In this document: in pieces, positions 16,618-25,804 of the stretch | Position numbering within the stretch: the first letter of the stretch is position 1 | Layout: the number at the start of each line of letters is the position of its first letter | DNA from: an uncultured Veillonella sp. | Lineage (GTDB): Bacteria; Bacillota; Negativicutes; Veillonellales; Veillonellaceae | Reading direction: 5' to 3' | DNA length: 64,000 nt | Assembly (NCBI RefSeq): GCF_900545795.1 | Contig: NZ_URAR01000006.1 | Coordinates: 1-64,000, forward strand | The notes under the pieces: generated by a model | Databases searched by the model: none | Told to the model about the DNA's origin: nothing | The model's input: only the letters and a program-made list of their open reading frames with translations | Position numbers and translations under genes: made by a program

Positions 16618-17765
16618 TATTTATCCTTCTTTCCCACCGCTTGAATTAAATCCTTAAATTCCTGTTCTTGCCCTACAAATTCAATGCCAATAGGTACTAC
16701 ATAAACAGGTAGTTTTAAATCCTTAAGAGCTCTCAACTGACTGAGCTTAACAGCATCTTTTTCCGTCGTAATTAAAGCCGTTATGCCTAATTCAAAGGCT
16801 TTAGCATAGATTTTAATTAAATCATCTTCTGTATACTCATGATGATCGCCAAAATCTAAACTATCTACCGGCGTAAATCCTAGACTCTGTAAAGTAGCCT
16901 TGAAGGATTCAGGACGACCAATACCACTAATGGCTAGTAACGAATGACCTTGTACCTCTGGGGCTAACTCATCCTGGTTGACCACTAAATCGCCTGCTTC
17001 AGCAGCCCATTGGTCTATAGTAATGACACCTAAAGGCTTATGAATCGTTTCAAACACAGGCACCATGGGTGCATATGTGTTTAATTTTTGCTTAATACCA
17101 TAAAGAATATCTTTTGGCACCTGATCAGTCTTAGTGAGGAGGATAATGTTTGCTCGTTTAAGCCCCTCTAAAGGCTCACGCAAAAGCCCTCTTGGCAATA
17201 CATGTCCATAACCAAATGGATTAGCCGCATCAATGAGAACAATGTCTAAATCACGGTGCAATTGACGATGTTGAAAGCCATCATCGAGTACGATTACATC
17301 GCTCCCTAATTGCTCTGTAGCTATCGTAGCGGATTCTGCACGATGACGCCCAATCACTACATTCGTGCCACCTAAGCCTTTAGCCAGTAAATACGCTTCA
17401 TCACCGCTCACCGCAGGACTTACTTCAATGTGACCACGGCGAGACACAATAATAGACTGTTCATTATTGGCCGCCTTATAACCACGGCTCAGCACCGATG
17501 GCTTACAGCCTTGAGCCTCTAAAAATTGGCAGATGTAGCGTACCATAGGTGTTTTCCCCGTACCGCCAGCAGTAATATTACCAACACTAATTACAGGTAC
17601 TGTGGCATGAGTAATAGCACTTTGATCTTCAAATTTTTTATTACGCTGTACTACGCCAGCTTCATATAATTTACTCAATACCCCTAAGCCTGTACGAGCA
17701 ATCGATGATACTGGATCTTTAGCTTGACCACTTATAATGCGTTTAAAAATGACTTCACCTTTCAT
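16617..17765 (-). CDS. lpxK: Tetraacyldisaccharide 4'-kinase LpxK
   Basis: This 382-residue kinase phosphorylates the lipid A disaccharide at the 4' position. The P loop is ITAGGTGKTPMVRYI (about 61-75); DDGFQHRQLHRDLDI is a family hallmark. It is slightly longer than E. coli LpxK (328 residues), mainly by about 45 residues at the N-terminus, where a membrane-associated helix is expected. GAGGAGG precedes the ATG by 8 bases. Confidence 0.95.
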   Translation of the reverse strand: MKGEVIFKRIISGQAKDPVSSIARTGLGVLSKLYEAGVVQRNKKFEDQSAITHATVPVISVGNITAGGTGKTPMVRYICQFLEAQGCKPSVLSRGYKAANNEQSIIVSRRGHIEVSPAVSGDEAYLLAKGLGGTNVVIGRHRAESATIATEQLGSDVIVLDDGFQHRQLHRDLDIVLIDAANPFGYGHVLPRGLLREPLEGLKRANIILLTKTDQVPKDILYGIKQKLNTYAPMVPVFETIHKPLGVITIDQWAAEAGDLVVNQDELAPEVQGHSLLAISGIGRPESFKATLQSLGFTPVDSLDFGDHHEYTEDDLIKIYAKAFELGITALITTEKDAVKLSQLRALKDLKLPVYVVPIGIEFVGQEQEFKDLIQAVGKKDK

Positions 17766-17897
17766 CCGTCATCCCTCCTCTACGCCTTATATACTAAAAG
17801 TTTCTTTACTTATCTAGGACTTCAAAACTTAAATCGTCTTAACTTATAAAAGCTTTTTATCCCTCTTGATAATTTTTATCTCTCTTGATGCTTCTTA

Positions 17898-19202
17898 TTA
17901 AGGAATAATATGATGTTTCTCAAAGAGCTTGCGCATTTCTTCCGTATTACGCTGCGTAGCACCACGGTTTTCCTTCATAATAGTTAAACAATTGGCTCCC
18001 ATTTCTTCGCGTCGCGCCTTATCACCACAAAGCTGTAATAAGGTGGCGGTCAATTCTTGACCATCTCGCACCATTAAGCACGCATCGCGAGAGCTTAACA
18101 AGGAGTAAATTTCTTTAAAGTTAAACATATGAGGGCCCACTAAAATAGGCTTACCATGAGCGGCTGGCTCTAAGATATTATGCCCCCCAGTTTTAACTAA
18201 GGAGCCACCTACAAAGATAATGTCTCCTAAACTATATAAGCGACCTAATTCACCAATCGTGTCTAACACAACTACAGGTGTCTTCGTGTGAACAGGACCA
18301 GTCATAGTACTGCGACAAATAGCTTTTAAGCCATTGCGTTCAGCTAAATTCTTCACATCATTGCCGCGCATAATTTCTCGCGGTGCAATGAGGAGGCGCG
18401 CCTCTGGATATTCGTGTAAGATGCGCTTAAAGGAGTTAAGTACCAACTCCTCTTCCCCACGATGTGTACTGCCTGCCACAATAATAGGATGATTGCGGCC
18501 AAAGCCAAATTCATCTTGCAACGCCAGCTTCTCATCCGGCGTTACACTGGCATAGGTTTGGTCATACTTCGTATTCCCTGTAATAGTAATATGCTCATGA
18601 GATGCGCCGAGAATTTCAATATACTCAGCATCTAATTTGGACTGCATACAAAAATACTCTATCGATGCTAACATTTCGCGCGTAAAAGAACGAATCATCA
18701 TATAGCGTTTCATACTGCGATCGCTAATGCGACCATTAACCATCATAACAGGGATTTGTTCCTTTTCCGCAATGCGCAAGAAATTTGGCCAAATCTCTGT
18801 TTCTACTAATAAAATCGCAATTGGCTTAATAATAGTCAAAATGCGCCGCGTTAAAAATGGTAAATCTAAAGGGAAGAAGATAATACCTTCCGCTTCTGGA
18901 ATAATCCGATGCGCCATAGCATGACCTGTAGCTGTTACTACAGATACAACAACTACCGCATCAGGAAATTTCTGTTTTATATCTTTTACGATTGGGCTCG
19001 TAGCAACAATTTCACCTACAGAAGCGGCATGCACCCAAATTGCACGACGCCCCTCTATCTTGCGCATCAAAGAATCTGGCATATAGCCTGCACTTTGCCT
19101 TATACGCTCGTAAAACCCTTCTTCAAAGGCTAAACGATAGAGGATGACTGGAATTAATCCAATCCAATAGATGATTAGCAAAAAATTATAAATCCAATAC
19201 AT
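17898..19202 (-). CDS. waaA: Kdo transferase WaaA (KdtA)
   Basis: This 434-residue GT30 glycosyltransferase adds Kdo to lipid IVA at the inner membrane. It has an N-terminal membrane anchor (MYWIYNFLLIIYWIG), the family motif WVHAASVGEI and the donor site GGSLVKTGGHNILEPAA. The ATG at 19202 lies 4 bases after the msbA stop, with AAAGG 8 bases upstream; an in-frame extension of 31 codons would overlap msbA and break the anchor pattern. How many Kdo residues it adds cannot be told. Its 3' end abuts a weak 19-bp repeat (17854-17897). Confidence 0.95.
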   Translation of the reverse strand: MYWIYNFLLIIYWIGLIPVILYRLAFEEGFYERIRQSAGYMPDSLMRKIEGRRAIWVHAASVGEIVATSPIVKDIKQKFPDAVVVVSVVTATGHAMAHRIIPEAEGIIFFPLDLPFLTRRILTIIKPIAILLVETEIWPNFLRIAEKEQIPVMMVNGRISDRSMKRYMMIRSFTREMLASIEYFCMQSKLDAEYIEILGASHEHITITGNTKYDQTYASVTPDEKLALQDEFGFGRNHPIIVAGSTHRGEEELVLNSFKRILHEYPEARLLIAPREIMRGNDVKNLAERNGLKAICRSTMTGPVHTKTPVVVLDTIGELGRLYSLGDIIFVGGSLVKTGGHNILEPAAHGKPILVGPHMFNFKEIYSLLSSRDACLMVRDGQELTATLLQLCGDKARREEMGANCLTIMKENRGATQRNTEEMRKLFEKHHIIP

Positions 19203-19206
19203 CCCT

Positions 19207-20934
19207 TTATCCTTTACTCTTAAATTGAATGGAGTACAAACTCTTATAAAGACCATCTTGTGCCAATAAATCTTCATGAGTGCCAGACTCAACAACCCGG
19301 CCTTGCTTCATAACAATGATTAAGTCTGCATTTTTAATAGTGCTTAATCGATGAGCAATAACAAAGGCCGTGCGATTTTTCATTAAGCGTTCCAACGCCT
19401 CTTGTACTAGTTTTTCACTTTCTGTATCAAGCGCTGACGTCGCTTCGTCTAAAATCAAAATCTTTGGATCTTTTAAAATGGCACGCGCAATGGCAATACG
19501 CTGTCTTTGTCCCCCTGATAAAGAGCTCCCTCGCTCCCCTACTATAGTATCAATGCCATCTGGCATTTTTTCAATAAATTCTAATGCATTAGCCGCCTTA
19601 GCTGCTGCATATACTTCCTCATCAGTACCATCTAAGCGACCGTATAAAATATTTTCCTTAATGGACGTATTAAACAACATAGTCTCTTGTGGCACCAGAC
19701 CAATTTGCTCACGCAAGGACTTAAACGTTACATCGCGCACATCAATGCCATCAATGCGCAAGGCCCCTTCGCTAACATCATAAAAACGCGGCAATAAATT
19801 AGCAATGGTCGTCTTACCAGCTCCTGATGGACCTACTACAGCAATTATACGACCAGCTGGTACATGTAAGTTTAAAGAATCCAACGCGTTCTTCTCGCCA
19901 TCATAAGAGAAGCTAACATTGTCAAACTCCACATCACCTTTTAATTCAGGTAAGTCTTTCGCATCAGCCTTTTCCTTGACTTCTGGTTCCGTATCTAAAA
20001 TTTCAAATACGCGGTCACCAGCAGCCATGGATTTTTGAATATTACTATATACCTGGCTTAAGCGTTTTACTGGATTAGATAAGTTAATAGCGTAAATGAG
20101 GAAGGCGATTAAAGAGCCCGCAGAAATTACGCCAGTTACAACATTATAGCCACCATACCAGAGAATAACCGTCACCGCAATAGCCGCTGAAAACTCCACT
20201 AATGGGCTGAGCAAGCTAGATAATTTCGTCGCCTTCATAGCAGCACTAAAATTTCGTTGATTTTCATGTTCAAATTGACGAATTTCATACGACTCGCGCG
20301 CAAAAGAACGAACGATTCGGATGCTAGAGATTACTTCCTGTAACAGAGCTGTAATATCAGCAATGCGGCCTTGAACTTCATGACCAGCAAGGCGTAATTT
20401 TTTCCCAAATACATTCACTAAACCTAGTACAACCGGCACGATAATCAAAGTCACTAAAGTCAATTTCCAATCGATGAGTATCATGGAAATTAAGGAACCG
20501 ATTAAGGTCACCCCTTCTGTAATAAGGGAAATAAGATTATCTACAATAGCCGCTTGGAGTGCACTTACATCATTAGTAAGATTACTCATAATTTGCCCCG
20601 TCTTACGGCGGTCAAAATAGGCTTGATCCAGACGCTGCAAATGCTTAAATAAAGCCTGTCTAATGTCGATAATAACGCGCTGTCCAATATAGCTCATCGT
20701 ATAGGTTTGACCATAGGTAGCAAAGCCTCTGATGAGAAACACCACTAAAATGGCAATAACCACCAAATTCAAAGTAGCTAAATCCTTAGCTTGTAGCACT
20801 TCATCTACTACATTTTTAATCAGCCAAGGCACTACTAAGTATGCAGCAGCGGCTATAATCATACAAATTAGGCCGAACACCATACGCCCTGCATACGGCT
20901 TTACATATACTAATAAACGTTTATAGCTTCCCAT
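19207..20934 (-). CDS. msbA: Lipid A export ABC transporter MsbA
   Basis: This 575-residue half transporter has six membrane helices in the first 300 residues and an ATPase domain with GPSGAGKTTIANLL (about 366-379), LSGGQRQRIAIARAIL and ILDEATSALD. MsbA flips core-lipid A across the inner membrane. The ABC exporter family is broad; assignment as MsbA rests on its place between lpxB and waaA. Its ATG directly follows the lpxB stop. Confidence 0.92.
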   Translation of the reverse strand: MGSYKRLLVYVKPYAGRMVFGLICMIIAAAAYLVVPWLIKNVVDEVLQAKDLATLNLVVIAILVVFLIRGFATYGQTYTMSYIGQRVIIDIRQALFKHLQRLDQAYFDRRKTGQIMSNLTNDVSALQAAIVDNLISLITEGVTLIGSLISMILIDWKLTLVTLIIVPVVLGLVNVFGKKLRLAGHEVQGRIADITALLQEVISSIRIVRSFARESYEIRQFEHENQRNFSAAMKATKLSSLLSPLVEFSAAIAVTVILWYGGYNVVTGVISAGSLIAFLIYAINLSNPVKRLSQVYSNIQKSMAAGDRVFEILDTEPEVKEKADAKDLPELKGDVEFDNVSFSYDGEKNALDSLNLHVPAGRIIAVVGPSGAGKTTIANLLPRFYDVSEGALRIDGIDVRDVTFKSLREQIGLVPQETMLFNTSIKENILYGRLDGTDEEVYAAAKAANALEFIEKMPDGIDTIVGERGSSLSGGQRQRIAIARAILKDPKILILDEATSALDTESEKLVQEALERLMKNRTAFVIAHRLSTIKNADLIIVMKQGRVVESGTHEDLLAQDGLYKSLYSIQFKSKG

Positions 20935-22080
20935 CTAATTCCTCCGATTTGAGCCATTCGCTACGGCACCGATAATCTCTGCCACGCGCGCTACAGCGCC
21001 AGGCGCACCTAAGTCAGTTTTCACCGCACTTAAATCTTCAATCATCTGTGTGCGTCTAGTTTGATCATATAATAAAGATTCTAATTGATTGTTAATATTT
21101 TCAGCAGTTACATCATTTTGCAATAATTCTGGAATTACTTCCCGACCAGCCACAATATTCGGTAAACCTACATGCTTAACATTAACCAATACTTTAGCTA
21201 AGCCAAAAGTCACTGGCGATAGACGATATAGTAATACCGTAGGCAATCCTACAAGCGCTGTTTCTAAAGTTACCGTTCCAGAGGCTGCTAGTGCTACATC
21301 ACAGCATTGCATTAAATCATAGATTTTTTCTTCCGTAATGGTAACCGGCACTTTATACTTATCAATAATATCCGTCAAATCACTACGCTCAATCGTATGC
21401 GCCTTCGGCAAGTAAAAGACTAATTCCGGATGCTTAGCAAGGGCCATTTGTGCCCCTTGAAGCATGCGGTCTAAGAGTGTTAAAATTTCTTGCTTACGAC
21501 TCCCTGGCAATAATAATACACGTTTAGTATTCGGCGGCATTTTGAAAAACTCCACGCCTTCTTCATAGGTCATAGTGGGCTTTACAATATCCACCAAAGG
21601 ATGTCCTACAAACTCTACATCAACGCCAAACTCTTCATAAGCTTTCGCTTCAAAAGGAAAAATAGACGCCACTTTAGTCACCGTCTTAGCAATATCTTTA
21701 CCGCGGCTCTTATGCCAGGCCCAAATGGTAGGGGCAATATAATAAATAACAGGAATACCTAAATCATGTGCCACTTTAGCAAGGCGCATATTAAAGCCTG
21801 GATAATCTACGCAAACTAGCACATCAGGCTTTTCGCGAATCATAATTTCCTTTAAATACGTTCTTAATTTGAAGAAACTAGGCAAGGCCTTCACAATCTC
21901 TACAAAGCCAATAAAGCCTAATTTTTTAATATCATAAATAATAGACACGCCTGCTTGTTCCATAAGGGTACCACCCATGCCTAGCATGTCCACATCAGGA
22001 AAGGCTTGTTTCAATGCCTTTGCTACACTCGCTGCATGCACGTCGCCCGATGCTTCACCGGCAGAAAACATTACTTTCAT
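20935..22080 (-). CDS. lpxB: Lipid-A-disaccharide synthase LpxB
   Basis: This 381-residue GT19 glycosyltransferase condenses lipid X and UDP-diacylglucosamine. Typical parts are FSAGEASGDVHAA at the start, GMGG, YYIAPTIWAWHKSRG, FVGHPLVD, LLPGSRKQEI and AASGTVTLE. Length is normal. AGGAGG lies 5 bases before the ATG, 43 bases after lpxI, which supplies one of its substrates. Confidence 0.96.
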   Translation of the reverse strand: MKVMFSAGEASGDVHAASVAKALKQAFPDVDMLGMGGTLMEQAGVSIIYDIKKLGFIGFVEIVKALPSFFKLRTYLKEIMIREKPDVLVCVDYPGFNMRLAKVAHDLGIPVIYYIAPTIWAWHKSRGKDIAKTVTKVASIFPFEAKAYEEFGVDVEFVGHPLVDIVKPTMTYEEGVEFFKMPPNTKRVLLLPGSRKQEILTLLDRMLQGAQMALAKHPELVFYLPKAHTIERSDLTDIIDKYKVPVTITEEKIYDLMQCCDVALAASGTVTLETALVGLPTVLLYRLSPVTFGLAKVLVNVKHVGLPNIVAGREVIPELLQNDVTAENINNQLESLLYDQTRRTQMIEDLSAVKTDLGAPGAVARVAEIIGAVANGSNRRN

Positions 22081-22123
22081 TAGTACCTCCTATGATAAAA
22101 AATCCGCATCAACTAGTCTTTCT

Positions 22124-22945
22124 TTATTCTTCCTCAGGTCCTGGTACAGAAACAATAACTACACCTTTTTTATTAGCCAAGTCCAACACCTCATCTTGTT
22201 CTACAAAGATGGTGCGCTCCGCTTCAATAGCCAATACTTTACAGCCACTTTCAAGCATAGACTCTAGTGTAGTGAGTCCTACGGCAGGCACATCAAAACG
22301 TACATCCTGGCGTGGTTTAGCTGTTTTTACCACTACGGCCTCACCACGCCCAAGCTCTCCGCCTCGCTTAATACATGCATCTGTACCTTCAATCGCTTCA
22401 ATCGCCATGACAGCTTGATGTTTTACTACCACGGTTTGACCAATATCAAGGCCGCCCATTTGTTTAGCCACATCAAAGCCAAATATAATGTCTTGTTGTT
22501 GCTCTTTAGTTGGTAGTGCCTTAGTCAATACACCTGGCTTAGGCATTAGGGACTTCATATAAATCGTTTGATCCACTACGTGAATGCCTTCTTTTTGAAG
22601 CTCTTCCACTAAGGCCAACATAATCGTATCATCTTTGCGATTCTTTAATTTTGACAATAATTTAATCGCTCTCAAATCAGGGAATTTTAAACCTTTAAAT
22701 AAGATTTCCTTCGTCACTTTTCCCAGCATAGTTACTTCTGTTACGCCTTCCTTATGAAGGGTTTTGAAAATGCGATCCACCTTAGCTACATTTATATCGT
22801 AAAATGCATCAGCCTCTTCTGCTAAGGCTGGTTCCGTATTAGGAATGACAGCAATGACAACAACTTCATATCCCTCTGATTGAGCAGCTCGTAAAAACTC
22901 TAATGGCAATTTCCCAATGCCCGCTAACAATCCGACTTTTCCCAT
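22124..22945 (-). CDS. lpxI: UDP-2,3-diacylglucosamine pyrophosphatase LpxI
   Basis: This 273-residue enzyme makes lipid X by hydrolysing UDP-diacylglucosamine. It matches LpxI (formerly DUF1009): GLLAGIGKLPLEF near the start and, in the second half, DIGQTVVVKHQAVMAIEAIEGTD. LpxI is the unrelated alternative to the LpxH of E. coli and is usual in Negativicutes. The second of two adjacent ATG codons (22945) has better spacing from AGGAGG. It begins a transcription unit after a promoter near 23073. Confidence 0.94.
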   Translation of the reverse strand: MGKVGLLAGIGKLPLEFLRAAQSEGYEVVVIAVIPNTEPALAEEADAFYDINVAKVDRIFKTLHKEGVTEVTMLGKVTKEILFKGLKFPDLRAIKLLSKLKNRKDDTIMLALVEELQKEGIHVVDQTIYMKSLMPKPGVLTKALPTKEQQQDIIFGFDVAKQMGGLDIGQTVVVKHQAVMAIEAIEGTDACIKRGGELGRGEAVVVKTAKPRQDVRFDVPAVGLTTLESMLESGCKVLAIEAERTIFVEQDEVLDLANKKGVVIVSVPGPEEE

Positions 22946-23072
22946 CATATCCTCCTAACAAGAACAAGTTCCTGATATAATATCTTGTTTTTTAACTCTA
23001 CATCTAAGGACCCAACGCGTTTTGTTAAAGCCTCGTATATGAGGAGTCAAAAATATAAAAATCCTATCCTAT

Positions 23073-23081
23073 ATTATACCA
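23073..23081 (-). promoter_or_regulatory. Extended -10 promoter before lpxI
   Basis: TGGTATAAT on the minus strand is a perfect extended -10; no good -35 is seen. It lies between the lpxA terminators and lpxI and gives a leader of about 120 bases. Confidence 0.5.
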
Positions 23082-23151
23082 AATTTTCATGCCCTAATGC
23101 ATCTTTTCTCTGCCAATGTTCATGAATAAAGAGCCCATGACGAACAAAAAC

Positions 23152-23182
23152 TTTGCCATGGCTCTTAGTTCCACATGGCAAA
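23152..23182 (-). terminator. Distal terminator after lpxA
   Basis: TTTGCCATG/CATGGCAAA (23152-23160 with 23174-23182) is a perfect 9-bp stem followed on the minus strand by GTTTTTG. It is the second of two hairpins after lpxA. Confidence 0.75.
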
Positions 23183-23186
23183 GAAA

Positions 23187-23237
23187 AAGAGCCTTTAACA
23201 GCTGGTACACACAGGGTGCCCTAAAGCTAAGGCTCTT
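23187..23237 (-). terminator. Proximal terminator after lpxA
   Basis: AAGAGCCTT/AAGGCTCTT (23187-23195 with 23229-23237) is a perfect 9-bp stem with a 33-base loop that can itself pair; TTTTTC follows on the minus strand. It lies 5 bases after the lpxA stop. Confidence 0.7.
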
Positions 23238-23241
23238 CTTA

Positions 23242-24054
23242 TCAGTCGCGGCGAGGCCGCATAATTCCACGATCAGCATTACGCAAGAAGCGCAATAAAT
23301 TTTCAACTTCTACAGACGAATTTAACTGCAATTCCATTTCCTTAATAGCTCGGGATAAGGAATAGCCAGAGCGGAAAATAATGCGATACGCCTGTTTTAA
23401 ATCGTGGCGCACTTCTTCGGACACACCGGCACGAGATAGACCTACAGAATTAAGTCCAATAACACGCGCTGGTTGACCATCGGCAATAATATACGGTGGC
23501 ACTTCTTGCACAACTTTAGCCATACCGCCTACCATAGCATTGCGACCAATTTTTACAAATTGATGTACGCCAGCAATGCCGCCGATTACTACGCGATCTT
23601 CTACTGTAACATGACCAGCTAGACCTGCACAGTTACTCATAATTACATTGTTCCCTACGATGCAATTGTGAGCAATATGCGTACAAGCTTGGAATAAGCA
23701 ATTATTGCCTATGCGAGTCTCTTCCCCTTCACCAGTAGCACGACTAATCGTTACACACTCGCGAATTACAGTTTCATCGCCAATATTACAGAAGCTTTTT
23801 TCACCTTTAAATTTTAAATCTTGAGGTTCCAGCCCTACAGCTGCACCTGGATAAATTTCACAACGTTCTCCAATAGTTGTCCATCCACCTACAACTACAT
23901 TGGCGCCGATTTGAGTACCATCGCCAATGGTTACGTTTTCCCCGATTACAGCGCCTGGGCCGATGATAACGCCTTTTCCAATTTTAGCGTCCGGGTGTAC
24001 CACTGCGGTACTATGTATATTGGAGGTAGCATTTTCCATGCCTACTACTATCAT
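23242..24054 (-). CDS. lpxA: UDP-GlcNAc acyltransferase LpxA
   Basis: This 270-residue left-handed beta-helix enzyme catalyses the first step of lipid A synthesis. Hexapeptide repeats run from about 10 to 190; the catalytic histidine is in NCAGLAGHVTVED, and GGIAGVHQFVKIG is typical. The C-terminal helical part (about 195-270) is present. AAGGAG lies 8 bases before the ATG. It has its own likely promoter and a double terminator. Confidence 0.96.
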   Translation of the reverse strand: MIVVGMENATSNIHSTAVVHPDAKIGKGVIIGPGAVIGENVTIGDGTQIGANVVVGGWTTIGERCEIYPGAAVGLEPQDLKFKGEKSFCNIGDETVIRECVTISRATGEGEETRIGNNCLFQACTHIAHNCIVGNNVIMSNCAGLAGHVTVEDRVVIGGIAGVHQFVKIGRNAMVGGMAKVVQEVPPYIIADGQPARVIGLNSVGLSRAGVSEEVRHDLKQAYRIIFRSGYSLSRAIKEMELQLNSSVEVENLLRFLRNADRGIMRPRRD

Positions 24055-24095
24055 CTATGTCACTCCTTACTCTATTGAGATTGCGACTTCTTCTT

Positions 24096-24123
24096 ATTAT
24101 ATATATAATCGTTCCCAATTCAA
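24096..24123 (-). promoter_or_regulatory. Promoter before lpxA
   Basis: TTGAAT (24118-24123) and TATAAT (24096-24101) are 16 bases apart on the minus strand, giving a leader of about 35 bases before lpxA. Confidence 0.5.
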
Positions 24124-24239
24124 AAAAGTGAACTCTTATTTTTGAGAAAATTTCGCGCTCAATCAGAGAATTCTAGGTTTTTACTGCACCAAAACGTTTT
24201 ATTTAGCAAGTTTACTTCAAATTTATCTGTTTTTCGCCA

Positions 24240-24665
24240 CTATACAAGTGCAAACATGTACTCGCCACTAGCAACTAATTTATCGCCTACATAAGCTTTA
24301 CCTTCAACCTTGCCCATGCGACCTTTAATTTTTACTACTTCTACTTCCATACGCACTTGGTCACCAGGTTTTACTGGATGACGGAAACGCACTTTGTCAA
24401 TACCTGTGAACATTGGGGTAAGACCGCGATTTTCTTGTGGGTATAAAAGAGCAATACCACCTACTTGTGCCATAGCTTCTGTAATTAGAACGCCAGGCAT
24501 AACTGGATTGCCAGGGAAATGACCTTGGAAGAATAATTCATTCATTGTTGCATTTTTAATGCCCACCGCACGTTTCATAGGTTCTAATTCAATAATGCGG
24601 TCCACTAATAATAATGGATAGCGATGTGGCAAAATTTCCATAATTTCTTCAACTGTAAGAGTCAT
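24240..24665 (-). CDS. fabZ: 3-hydroxyacyl-ACP dehydratase FabZ
   Basis: This 141-residue hotdog-fold enzyme dehydrates 3-hydroxyacyl-ACP in fatty acid synthesis. The active-site residues are H49 in FFQGHFPGNPVMPG and E63 in ITEAMAQ. It competes with LpxA for 3-hydroxyacyl-ACP, so its place between lpxC and lpxA makes sense for balancing the two pathways. It starts one base after the lpxC stop. Confidence 0.96.
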   Translation of the reverse strand: MTLTVEEIMEILPHRYPLLLVDRIIELEPMKRAVGIKNATMNELFFQGHFPGNPVMPGVLITEAMAQVGGIALLYPQENRGLTPMFTGIDKVRFRHPVKPGDQVRMEVEVVKIKGRMGKVEGKAYVGDKLVASGEYMFALV

Positions 24666-24666
24666 G

Positions 24667-25500
24667 TTAGTCCTCCTTCATTTCTTTTAAGATTTCACGT
24701 GCTAAACGCGAATTCAATTCATGACTGGATTTTAAAGCAATAATATGACCTTTAATTGGCCCTAATAAGAATATATCACCTAGTACATCTAAAATTTTAT
24801 GACGCACTAATTCATCATCAAAGCGAGGCACTGACAGGCACTTTGTATCATCGTAAACGAGTACGTTTTCGATGCTGCCCCCTTTAGCCAAGCCCATGGC
24901 TTGCAATTGCTCTAATTCATTCATAAAGCCAATGGTGCGCGCTGGTGAAATATCTGTTTCAAAATTTTCTGAATTTAAAAGAATATCCACTTGTTGGGTT
25001 CCCAACAAAGGATGACTATTAATAGATGTAAAGGTTACACGCAAGCCGTCATAAGGTAAAATGACGATGTAACGATCTCCATCATAAATAGCATGAGACC
25101 GCTTTACTGCGTATACGGCCCGCTGGGCATCTAAAACATCAATCCCTGCTGTTTTCATCAAATCCACAAAGACAGCGGCACTACCGTCACCGACTGGTGG
25201 CTCTGGTGAATCCAATTCAACATAACAATTATCTATTTGTAATCCATAAAAGGCTGCTAATATATGCTCTACGGTAAACACTTTTGCCTCGCCATCTTCA
25301 AGAGTTGTGGCTCGATTAGTGCTTGTTACATTGGCAGCAATCGCCTTTACAGAAGGCTGACCTGGTAAATCAGTTCGTATAAAAACAATTCCTGTATTCG
25401 CTTTTGCAGGACGCAAAGTCATGGTTACAGGTAAGCCGCTATGAAGTCCAGTGCCTTTGTATTGAATTGGTTTTAACAAGGTTTTCTGCTTAAGTACCAT
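24667..25500 (-). CDS. lpxC: UDP-3-O-acyl-GlcNAc deacetylase LpxC
   Basis: This 277-residue zinc enzyme catalyses the committed step of lipid A synthesis. The metal ligands are visible as H79 (TVEHILAAFYG), H234 and D238 (RHKILDVLGD), and H260 is the general acid. It is about 30 residues shorter than E. coli LpxC, lacking much of the C-terminal tail that in E. coli carries the FtsH degradation signal, so FtsH control of this LpxC is doubtful. AAAGGAGGAGG precedes the ATG, and a promoter lies at 25551. Confidence 0.96.
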   Translation of the reverse strand: MVLKQKTLLKPIQYKGTGLHSGLPVTMTLRPAKANTGIVFIRTDLPGQPSVKAIAANVTSTNRATTLEDGEAKVFTVEHILAAFYGLQIDNCYVELDSPEPPVGDGSAAVFVDLMKTAGIDVLDAQRAVYAVKRSHAIYDGDRYIVILPYDGLRVTFTSINSHPLLGTQQVDILLNSENFETDISPARTIGFMNELEQLQAMGLAKGGSIENVLVYDDTKCLSVPRFDDELVRHKILDVLGDIFLLGPIKGHIIALKSSHELNSRLAREILKEMKED

Positions 25501-25550
25501 TAGCCTCCTCCTTTCATTCTATTAATGACTTTTCTTACACACTATATTTA

Positions 25551-25580
25551 ATTATAAGCCAAATAGGGCATTTATGTCTA
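25551..25580 (-). promoter_or_regulatory. Promoter of the lpxC-fabZ unit
   Basis: TAGACA (25575-25580) and TATAAT (25551-25556) are 18 bases apart on the minus strand, about 50 bases before lpxC. Confidence 0.55.
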
Positions 25581-25716
25581 TATTTTATAAAAGTAAAAAC
25601 AAAAAGCCCCTTATTGAAATGCCCCTCTTCATTGTACAAAATACAAGTGAATAAGACATTACCAATAAGAAGCTTATTATTTATTGCATATATTTAATTT
25701 TTTGTCCCTAAAAATT

Positions 25717-25804
25717 AAATAATTTAGCCATAGGCGTTAAATTATTTAATCATGGCACTTACATTATCTAACCATAGGAATAAAGTTATTTAGCCATAGG
25801 ATCT
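25717..25804. repeat. Tandem 22-bp repeat running into the lpxL-family stop codon
   Basis: Four units of exactly 22 bases (25717, 25739, 25761 and 25783) share the core TTTAGCCATAGG. The unit at 25783-25804 contains the last codons and the stop (25786-25788) of the acyltransferase gene; the other three lie downstream. The array looks like repeated copying of the gene's 3' end. Confidence 0.8.

Noticed and set aside
17854..17897. Two or three 19-bp repeats (TTTTTATC.CTCTTGAT) next to the waaA stop
   Set aside because: Too few and too short to call an array, though the position fits the gene-end pattern seen at 25786.
23094..23306. A 70-codon frame across the end of lpxA
   Set aside because: It overlaps lpxA and the two terminator hairpins and has no start signal.
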